Below, piece by piece: positions 56,501 through 64,000 of a stretch of 64,000 nucleotides of DNA. The stretch lies in the NCBI GenBank assembly GCA_021234155.1, contig JAJEKV010000017.1:2666885-2730884 (forward strand), written 5' to 3'. Numbering within the stretch: position 1 is the stretch's first letter; each line of letters opens with the position of its first letter. The notes beneath the pieces are model-generated. The model searched no databases, was not told the origin of the DNA, and saw nothing but the letters and a program-made list of their open reading frames with translations. Position numbers and translations under genes: made by a program. Source of the stretch: Isoetes taiwanensis. Lineage: Eukaryota; Streptophyta; Lycopodiopsida; Isoetales; Isoetaceae.

Positions 56501-57900
56501 CTTCAAAAAATGAATTGGTAAGGCCACTTGCCGGAAACTAGGGTACATGGACACAAACACACAAAAAATGGTGTTTACCCTGTTCTCTCTTGCAAGGGCA
56601 TTAGTTGGTTAGAGAAAAATGAGGAAGTATTCTTTTACGAATGTATATTCCGAACTGATCAGGCTACTCGAACTTTTGAATTTATCTCATCATTTTTGCT
56701 TTTGTGGCAGTCTTCCTCCATTTGTTTATTAGATCCATGTGCATCTATTGCTGCAGATAAATAGATCCGTTGCCGCATTAGCTATAATTTGCTGAGGATG
56801 TTGTTTTCTTCAAAGTAACACTCTCAATCTTATGGGATCATACATGTGCTGTCATTCTTCATATATCTGCCTATTATAGCTGATGGCATCCTATTAGCTT
56901 TCTGATTGGCTATTTTATTCCCAGATTTTTCGATTTTGATATGAGTATTTATGCCTACATATATAATGCATCTACATTGCTACTTTAGCTACAAGTATTT
57001 CCTTGGTTTATTGTTATTATCATCTTTATGTTTATTTTTTGGAGATAATAGGATGCACCTTATTGGCAAAACTACATTTTTATTTTCATTTTGGTAATGG
57101 ATAGCTTTTCTGATGTATTTCCCAATGATTAGGTGTTCTTACACCTAAAAGAAGGCGAGCAGTGACACAAAACAATAAATTGTCAATGTCAATTTCATTG
57201 AAACCAATGAACATTTGCCTAGCCCAACTTTGTTTTTATTTGCAACCACGAACCCAACATCAACAATTATGAACTCCAGTCAGTCTAACACAAAACTACT
57301 ACAATACATGCAAAAGTGTAATATACAATCTTATTGTCTATTCTCAAAGTTATGTTTGAGGCAACCATGCCTTACACATACATTTAACTACAAGGACCAT
57401 AACATTCAACACTAACATGGCTACTTTCGTATAAAATTAAAACGTGCAACTTCTTCTTTAAAGCCATGTTTACAACTTGATGGCTCATGATAGTAGAACT
57501 GCATTTATGTCTACAACTTGATGGCTCACGATAATAGAACCATATTTAAGCCCGACAATGCCAGTAACTATACTTCGACCAATGGATTTGTGGCTTCAGT
57601 TGCGTTGTACAAAGTTGAGTTATCATTGTGGATCCCATAACTTCATGATATTTTAAAAAAGAAGTTATTCAGTAGCCTTGGATCACGATGTGTAATAGAC
57701 ATAAACCATTTCCACCTAACGAGTTGTTTCCATAAAAACCAAAATCTACATAGGCCAACATACCAACCTTTTTGACATTTTGTTCATCCATACACTTAGA
57801 TTTGCTGATGAATCTCTATTATCTACACTTCATTTTTCTCAAAGGGCATATGCATTTCTAATTTTCACCACCATTTCTAGATTTTATCACAAATTATATT
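53600..57900. other. Long region without a convincing gene
   Basis: Only isolated exon-like scraps. The best is 54691-54744 (MGLLRRKSSEAGKLDEAE followed by GT), which could be a short exon or chance. Frames 55507-55713 and 55767-56015 look like transmembrane stretches but are T-rich and unlike any family I know. The end of the interval may be Helitron interior. Confidence 0.4.
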
Positions 57901-57903
57901 TAT

Positions 57904-57932
57904 GCCCGGCAACGCCGGGCACCCATTACTAG
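57904..57932 (+). mobile_element. Helitron-like 3' terminus (plus strand)
   Basis: A perfect 7-bp hairpin GCCCGGC-AAC-GCCGGGC (57904-57920), eight bases, then CTAG (57929-57932) followed by T. This is the canonical Helitron 3' end. It is well preserved compared with the minus-strand copy at 40969-40998. The 5' end upstream was not identified, so element length is unknown. Confidence 0.7.
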
Positions 57933-58411
57933 TTTTATTTTAAACTTAACTGAAGGTATATCTGTAAGCACTTTGGTCAAGTTAAAATTGTAACTCAACT
58001 GAAGGTTTGTCTGAATGCATTTCAGTTCACATTGCAGTTAACACTAACTTAATGGGGCATGTCCGAACAACAATCCATTTGTTAGGTTAAAATTTGCTAA
58101 TTTAACTGTGCTTGGTCTGAAAATAATCAGTACATCTTAATTTTTTCCGGTGCGAATACGATTGTCATAGTTAAGTTTAACGAGCTAGTTAATTTTTTAT
58201 AACTAAACTTAATGGAGGGTACGAAGCACCCTTAGTTATTGACATATGTTATTTGTCAAACTTAGTAATTGCTCTGCATGTTTAAACTTAGTGATTAACC
58301 AACAGATTAAGTTTCTAGACTACTTAATTACAGGTATGAGCTAAAGACAGCCTGGAACAATTTGCAAGGTAAGCAAATAGGACCTTCTAACACAATGCTG
58401 AGATTGCAGCA
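57933..58411. other. Intergenic, no gene recognised
   Basis: Contains a loosely repeated 'aactgaaggt' / 'gttaaaattg' phrase. No coding sequence. Confidence 0.5.
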
Positions 58412-60407
58412 GTGTTCAATGATCCTGGCTTTATCCTCAGAAAATTAATTTCGTGCAGATGCCAAGCAGAGCATAGATACAAATAGAAGATAGTCTGCAT
58501 GTGGAATTCGCTAAATTTCCATGAACTGGTGATGCATTGGTGACTGCCTCTGATGATGCATCAATCTGCCTCTACGACACTGCAAGTGTGACGCAAGTCC
58601 ACAATTGATAGATGCTTGGTACTTGACAAAATGAGATTTTTAATTATAAAATGCTGCAGACTTGACAGTAAACAGTAAGAAATATGGTGCAGATTAAATT
58701 TGTTTCAGTCACCATACAAGCTCTGTCATCTGTTCATCAAAGAATGGATATGATGGTAAGCATTGGATGACACAATTCTATCAAGTTTGCAAACTCTGTG
58801 ACTTGATATTGTATATTGTGTTTTAGATTCTTTACGATACTTAACCCTATATGATAGTCGATATTTTGCTTTGCTTCAAGGGTCATAAAGGCAGGTACTT
58901 CTTGTAACATTCTTTCCCCAGTTTGAATTGAGACCTAAGCTTCCAACTTTCTGAAAACTTTGGGCAGGGTTTTGTCCTTCTACATGTCTCCCAACAATGA
59001 CAGCTTCATGTCAGGGTCTGTGGACCACACTGTCTGGTCTTGGGACCTCAGAAGCAATGTATGCCAGGTATATGGATGATTATTAATTCTTAGAGACTGT
59101 TTTAAACTGGAATTTTGTTATGGTAATAGGGTCATGGCAGACCTGCAGTAGCATATGATCAGCAGGACCTAGTATTGTCTCTGTTGGTGTGGAGGGGGGA
59201 GCTATTAAATTATTTGATGTGCGATCTTTTGAAAAGGCATATATAAGAGCATTTAAGCACATCAACAATAATTGAAGCATTATACTCATAGAATTCTTGC
59301 ATTTCGATAGGGGCCATTTGACACATTTCTTGTAGGGAGTGATACTATAGAAATATCAGGAATGAGATTCGGCAACGATGGAAAACTCGTGTTACTTTAC
59401 AAATAGTCATGTGATCGATGCATATGTTGGCAAAAAGGTAGGCTTTGTTGTCCAATCTGGGTAACGATAGTTGACTACAATACGGGAACATGCTTATATA
59501 ATTTGGAATTGTTATATATAGCTGGACTAGTTATAGTATGAATTGTACCCTCTGACATAGAAAAGTATAGGATTTGTATATGTTTGTCAAACTGAAAATC
59601 TTAACAGAATATCTAAAGATCTTAGGCTAGCCAAGCGCTTGTTTTTTCTATGAGCCTATACCGAGAGAGCTAGTCCTTAGGGTGACTGTCCAAATGGCCA
59701 ATTCAATGCTTGCAAATGGACATGAGCAACCCCAACTCAAGATTCAACAAAAATGATAAATGGATAGATAGAAAGGCAGATGATGTGATGCCCAGGGCTA
59801 CCATGACAGGTATGTTGAATGCTGGCCATGGAAGTGGCATCCAATTCATAGGTTTCATAACCAATAATGACTTAAGCCTATTAAATGAATAAAATACACG
59901 TTATTCGGGCAATTCAAAGTTCTAGCATAAATCTCGAAGGATGGTTGAGCAATTCAAATTTCTAGCATAAATCTCGAATGACGGTTGATTAAAAGGCATC
60001 CGTTTTGTTTTACAGCAACAATTTGGTGATTTTTTGCATGCCCACTTTAATTTAGACATCATTGGAATCTGTATTAGATCAATGGATATTAATTATCTGG
60101 ATGCTGTTTAAAATTGTTTCTGTAAGTTGTGTTAACATATACATTAGCCATGGGGATTTTGATTTTTGCAGATTGCTTCGGGACATTTCTTTTTAATTTT
60201 AACCGTAAGGTTAATGAAGTTGCCCTTATTCGCTTACCAATTACCTGCGTTTGTGATATTTCAGGTGTACGGTTTGTTTGAATTTGGTTACAAGTTCTGC
60301 ATGTCTGGCAATAAGTTATGCTCTTGTTTTTCAGCTGCATGATTTTACCCTGAAGCCTAATTCTGACGGTGTCACATTGGAAGCATCCTTCAGTCCTAAT
60401 GAACAAA
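58412..60407 (+). pseudogene. WDR82/Swd2-like (S2L type) WD40 pseudogene retaining introns
   Basis: Pieces: 58412-58445 (weak), 58490-58605, 58709-58755, 58827-58890, 58968-59067, 59130-59236, 59311-59437, 60335-60407. They read DALVTASDDASICLYDTA; HHTSSVICSSKNGYD; DSLRYLTLYDSRYF; VLSFYMSPNNDSFMSGSVD with SWDLRSNVCQ; GHGRPAVAYDQQ, then VSVGVEGGAIKLFDVRSFEK; GPFDTFLVGSDTIEISG; and FTLKPNSDGVTLEASFSPN. The order and wording match plant S2L proteins, homologues of WDR82/Swd2 in COMPASS histone H3K4 methyltransferase complexes. Stops at 58603 and in TTTACAAATAG at about 59396-59406, frameshifts near 58870 and 59165, and the missing last WD repeats make it a pseudogene. Retained introns argue for DNA-level duplication. 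Two introns have GC instead of GT at the donor. Confidence 0.85.
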
Positions 60408-60760
60408 GTCGTAATTTTAGGTGGAATGTATTTTTCAATTAGGAGCTGATGCTACCCCTCAATAAATAAAATGACTTTGCTGATATCTTCATCGACTCCC
60501 ATCTAGTGACGAAAGCATAGTCAGCAAGAATGTTAGCCGTCCCACTTGGAGAACTGACAGGGCTCGTGTTTTATTATCCAAAAGCTGAATAGGAGCATTT
60601 AATAAGATTTTGACCTTTGACAGCCACCATCAATAACATCCCTCGCTTGCTTTGGGTGATAACAGATTTTATTAACAATTACATAAACTAAGAAGCTAAG
60701 ACTAGTTCATTGAGAACAACCAGGAACATTTGCAGGCAGCCAGCAGATCATCACACCAAA

Positions 60761-60828
60761 CTTCTTTCTTCTTTCTTCTTTCTTCTTTCTTCTTTCTTCT
60801 TTCTTCTTTCTTCTTTCTTCTTTCTTCT
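60761..60828 (+). repeat. (CTTCTTT)n microsatellite, about 10 copies
   Basis: A seven-base unit repeated about 9.7 times. The same unit appears in the pyrimidine tract at 49927-49965. Confidence 0.95.
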
Positions 60829-61716
60829 GTTGGATAGGGGTGATTAACCAAAAAAAGCCAGGACCTATGGACTTGATTTTTGTATGTGTTTTTTCTTTTC
60901 TGGAGACTAGGTAAAAGGAAAGGACTATGGACTTGAATTTTTTTTTTTTTTTTCTAGGATGCGTACAGATGGGTCAGCACCAGATAACGTGGCAAGAATG
61001 GGATGAAACAAAATTGAACACATGAGATGGTGGTTGGAGACGAAAAATGACTAATAACAGGAATCGAAAATGAAGATGGGATCTTGTTTTAGCAATGACT
61101 GTGCCGTGGTGACTCTTCTATGGCTTTGTCATGCTGATAGCACTACGAGAGTTGCTCCTACAGACTAGGTTTTCTTTTAATTTCCCTTTTGAATCTGTTA
61201 GATAGTCGTTGTGCAACAGTAGTGCCTCAAATGAGGTAACATTAGATGCTCGAATACAAAATGAGCTAGTTCCCTCGTCAGCCCATCTTCAGGGATAATA
61301 TTTTTTAAGTTCCCGAATGTTAACAGGATTTGGCAGCTCTCTTACTTGCATACATAAAAGAGTACAATAACAAGGATCTATATTACAAGTAAAAACAGCC
61401 GTTACATTAAAGTTCAGTACATTAGTAGTGATAAAACTTTAAGTGATATAATACAAGGACAGGTATTATACATTGGACATTTCTTCAACTCCCACATAAC
61501 ATAAAAAAAACAAAACTTAGGGGACCGGGCCTAGGGGTTCGCAAATGGGTACAAGATAGAGTAACGAACACTTTCACGTACAGCCCTGACTAGCTTGTAA
61601 CGCGCCCAGGCCTGGACGATAACAGGTTGGTAGTCTAGCGTTGGGCTGATGATAAGGAGATTAAAGAGCCTCCTTAGTGCATAGAAAATCTGCCAAAAGT
61701 CCTGCAGCACATAAGA
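60829..61716. other. Intergenic, no gene recognised
   Basis: A pair of 'ggactatggacttga' phrases with poly-T occurs near 60860-60960. No coding sequence. Confidence 0.5.
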
Positions 61717-63380
61717 ATTAGTACTTGCAACCTGTTTGATGAAGAAAGGACCCTCCCAAACAATGGGTATTCTTCTCCATTTTCTTATTCCACTTGAATA
61801 CTAAACTCCCAATCTTGAAAGCCTCTTGTAGCTTGTGCTTTTTCCTAAAAGCCACTCCTTCCTTGGCCTTCTTTAGAGACATATGCTCAAAGGCATCAAA
61901 TTTGTGCTCTTCCAGCTGCTCCAACGTAATCAACCTATGGCGAAGCATCATCCATAACTTCTTTTTGTTGGTACAACAATCTCAAAACTGGTAACTCCAA
62001 ATGTACATGCAACAAAGCCGCATCACCTTATACTAGTTGAAAAGGAGTGAATCCCTTAGCATTTTTATGTGTCACTCTATAAGCCCATAGAGCATCAATC
62101 AATATGCAATGCCAATCTCTTTGATGTAAAGAGAGTTTTCTTTCTGATGCCCTCTAATATCTTGTTGGTTGACTCTGATTGTCCATTCCCTTATAAATAG
62201 TAGGCATTACTTTTAGTGTATCTGATTTTAGCCATTGCATCAGCTCTTCAGTCATATCATTGATGAAACGTGAACCCCTATCTATGATGATATAATGAGG
62301 TACTACAAACTGGCTCCATATTTCTATGTATAAAATTTAGTTGTTACCTTTTCATTGGCTTCTCTAAGAGGCATGGGTTCGGTCCATTTGATGAACATAA
62401 GTGTTGCCACAAGTACAAAATTGTGTTGTGCAGAAGGAGTAGTCTCGATTTTCCTATCCCCAAACCTGAAACGGCTCAGCAGTCACAATAGGATTCAATG
62501 CTCCAGGGTACAGTATCTTCTTGCTATGAATTGCACTGCTTGACAAAATCATAACTATCCTTGAACAGTGAAGGCCAGAAGTAACTTGCTCTCAAATTCG
62601 TCTTTGTTGTGGTATGCACCTAGAAGAGGCCTTCATATATTCTGTTATGGCATTCAACTAGCATCGTCTATTGTGTTCTTCTTCATCAAAGCATCTCAAA
62701 TAAGTTCTTACCTTATGTTGCTTGCAAAGAATGCTCCCAATCATGGAGTATTTGAGGCAATACTCCTTGAAACTTCTTAGAGCAACTTTATTCATTCTTT
62801 TGGTGGTTCTTATATCAACAAGCACTGCTCAATAGGATGCTTCCATGCGATTTTTCCTTCTAACAAAGACACCCGCACTTCGCATGCCATTGTTATCTTT
62901 CTCCAGATCATGTGATTAATGTATATAAAGGCTAGGATTCCTCTTGGCATTATACGCCACTGCTTCTAAATCAGAGCTCATCAATTTGACAAACCACTAG
63001 TACAGCTTATCTTTCTTTTGTCACTTACTATACAACAACTTCATTGGATTGTGCTTCATTGGATTGCTGCAAGAATAGATAACCATGGTTTTCCACTAAT
63101 AAATAAGAGGTGTGGGATTTTTTTTAATACTTTGGGTATTTTTTTTCTAGAGCATTCCATTGTTGACCCACAAAGCTAAAGTTTCTTTTATTTTGGGCCA
63201 AGGCCAATCCTATTGATTTTGCAGTGATAGTGATGTAGACTTCGCAAGGTTCATCTCTGCAAGGTGAGAACAACGTTTTACCCTTTTGTAATTCATCTAA
63301 CAGCTTGATATTCAGTTGAATAATTGGATAGATACATATTTTGTTTTGTCCTTAGGTACAGCAGTACCAATTCTAGTGAG
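61717..63380 (-). pseudogene. Ty3/gypsy pol remnant: RNase H and integrase, decayed
   Basis: Minus-strand frames in order from 63300 downward: ELQKGKTLFSPCRDEP and ITITAKSIGLALAQNK (RNase H-like region); WFVKLMSSDLEAVAYNA; GVHVSSMI near 62280 (the integrase DRGSRF position); LIDALWAYRVTHKNAKGFTPF near 62100-62040; then 61951-61718 with LRHRLITLEQLEEHKFDAFEHM and FKIGSLVFKWNKKM (integrase C-terminal region of gypsy elements). Every piece is separated by stops. Lineage within gypsy (Athila/Tat-like) is a guess. Confidence 0.7.
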
Positions 63381-63404
63381 CTTGAAAATAGGATTCATGA
63401 GATG

Positions 63405-63590
63405 CAAGAAATTTGAATATGTAGCATTATAACAGGGGGTTGTTTTTGTATTTTTGTACTTTTTTTCCGAAGGTTTTTATATGATTTGTTGATAGTATTC
63501 CATGAGACGTACTAATCAGTACATCTAGAGTGCACATACGCTCACTTTAATTTTCGTGACGCTTTCCAATGGTTGAATCCCTAAATTTTG
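63405..63590 (-). repeat. Dispersed repeat, copy 2
   Basis: The reverse complement matches 220-388: CATTGGAAA, GTGCACTCTAGATGTAC, an ATTAGTAC block, then GTACAAAAATACAAAAA, CCCCCTGTTAT and GCTACATATTCA. Copies differ by scattered substitutions and small gaps. Confidence 0.6.
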
Positions 63591-63687
63591 ATATATATTT
63601 TTTATAATTTAATGTTCTATGCTAACAAACAGTATTTTTCCCTTGCTTTACATGCAAGGCTCGAGACCCTTCAACTTAGGGTTTTGA

Positions 63688-64000
63688 ATGGCAGCTTGTT
63701 CTTCGTTTACGTTGCCTGTTTCGCATATTAATGCATCTCCTTTTAGACATGGTTCGGCTCCTGCATATCCATCGGCCTCTTGGGCTGTGAAATCTGTGAA
63801 CAAGGAGATGATTGTATGGGCAAACTCTTTCCATGGAAGCGATTGGCAAGATCTATCATGCAAACAGTTTGCCATAGCAAACCGCAAGGCTCAGCAATTG
63901 GGACTAGTAGGATCCTTCTTCTCCAAGTTCTTATCGATAAACTTCTATCTGAAAGACCCAGTGGTGTTTTCGCTTGAAATAGACTGTAATGAAAATCAGA
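63688..64000 (+). CDS. N-terminal exon of a probable chloroplast-targeted protein, runs off the window
   Basis: From ATG at 63688 the frame is open for 104 codons to the window edge with no stop. Residues 1-37 start MAACSSFTLPVSHINASPF and are rich in Ser/Ala with no acidic residue, as in chloroplast transit peptides. The following segment (NKEMIVWANSFHGSDWQDL, then KQFAIANRKAQQLGLVGS) looks like real protein, but I do not recognise the family. A GT at about 63962 could be a splice donor, so the exon may end before the edge. The alternative is a chance open frame, but the composition favours a gene. Confidence 0.55.
   Translation, partial: MAACSSFTLPVSHINASPFRHGSAPAYPSASWAVKSVNKEMIVWANSFHGSDWQDLSCKQFAIANRKAQQLGLVGSFFSKFLSINFYLKDPVVFSLEIDCNENQ

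Overview
This is nuclear DNA of a land plant. The evidence is a 14-exon chloroplast-type CYP97B cytochrome P450 gene, a PMEI-domain gene, remnants of PPR, PP2C and WDR82/S2L-type genes with plant-like introns, and a Ty1/copia element primed by initiator tRNA-Met. Gene density is low: one complete multi-exon gene, one small gene and one gene running off the right edge in 64 kb. Nested retrotransposons, GC-rich LINEs and many microsatellites fill most of the rest. That suits a large, repeat-rich genome; a fern or other non-flowering plant is my guess, but the sequence does not prove it.

Layout. 0.2-1.6 kb: a dispersed repeat and a decayed Ty3/gypsy pol fragment. 4.2-5.1 kb: a degenerate GATTC-rich tandem array. 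5.9-10.0 kb: a pogo/Tigger-like DNA transposon with imperfect terminal inverted repeats, a broken transposase and a long coiled-coil C-terminal ORF. 10.06-15.97 kb: CYP97B (+), whose 14 exons sum to 1722 nt (573 aa). 16.72-17.19 kb: a short PMEI-domain protein (-). 18.9-27.1 kb: a LINE (+) split in its endonuclease region by a 5.7-kb copia element (-), with LTRs, PBS, PPT and a 5-bp target duplication all visible. The copia integrase is in turn split by a roughly 100-bp LINE-tail insertion. 28.8-30.75 kb: a 5'-truncated LINE (-). 32.3-33.7 kb: a 680-bp tandem duplication. 33.9-35.6 kb: exon relics of a PSII-core-phosphatase-like PP2C. 37.3 and 39.2 kb: (GGAC)20 and (CTAT)46 arrays. 39.9-40.7 kb: an ORF1-only LINE derivative. 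40.97 kb: a Helitron-like 3' end (-). 43.8-49.7 kb: a triplicated ~183-bp unit followed by a GC-rich decayed LINE and a long pyrimidine tail. 51.9-53.6 kb: a 127-bp LINE stub and two PPR relics. 57.9 kb: a second Helitron-like 3' end (+). 58.4-60.4 kb: a WDR82/S2L-like WD40 pseudogene that keeps its introns. 61.7-63.6 kb: a decayed gypsy pol (-) and a second, inverted copy of the left-end repeat. 63.69 kb to the edge: the first exon of a protein with a chloroplast-transit-like N terminus.

How it fits together. The only complete metabolic gene is CYP97B, a plastid P450 of the carotenoid-hydroxylase-related CYP97 family. Everything else intact or nearly intact is transposon machinery. The LINE copies share one 3' terminus (TCCGTGGACGNTAAAA) but carry different 4-5-nt microsatellite tails instead of poly(A), and one copy encodes only ORF1. 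This family, including its very short stubs, is the most distinctive thing I found. I saw no CRISPR array, tRNA or rRNA gene, and no demonstrably new defence or metabolic system.
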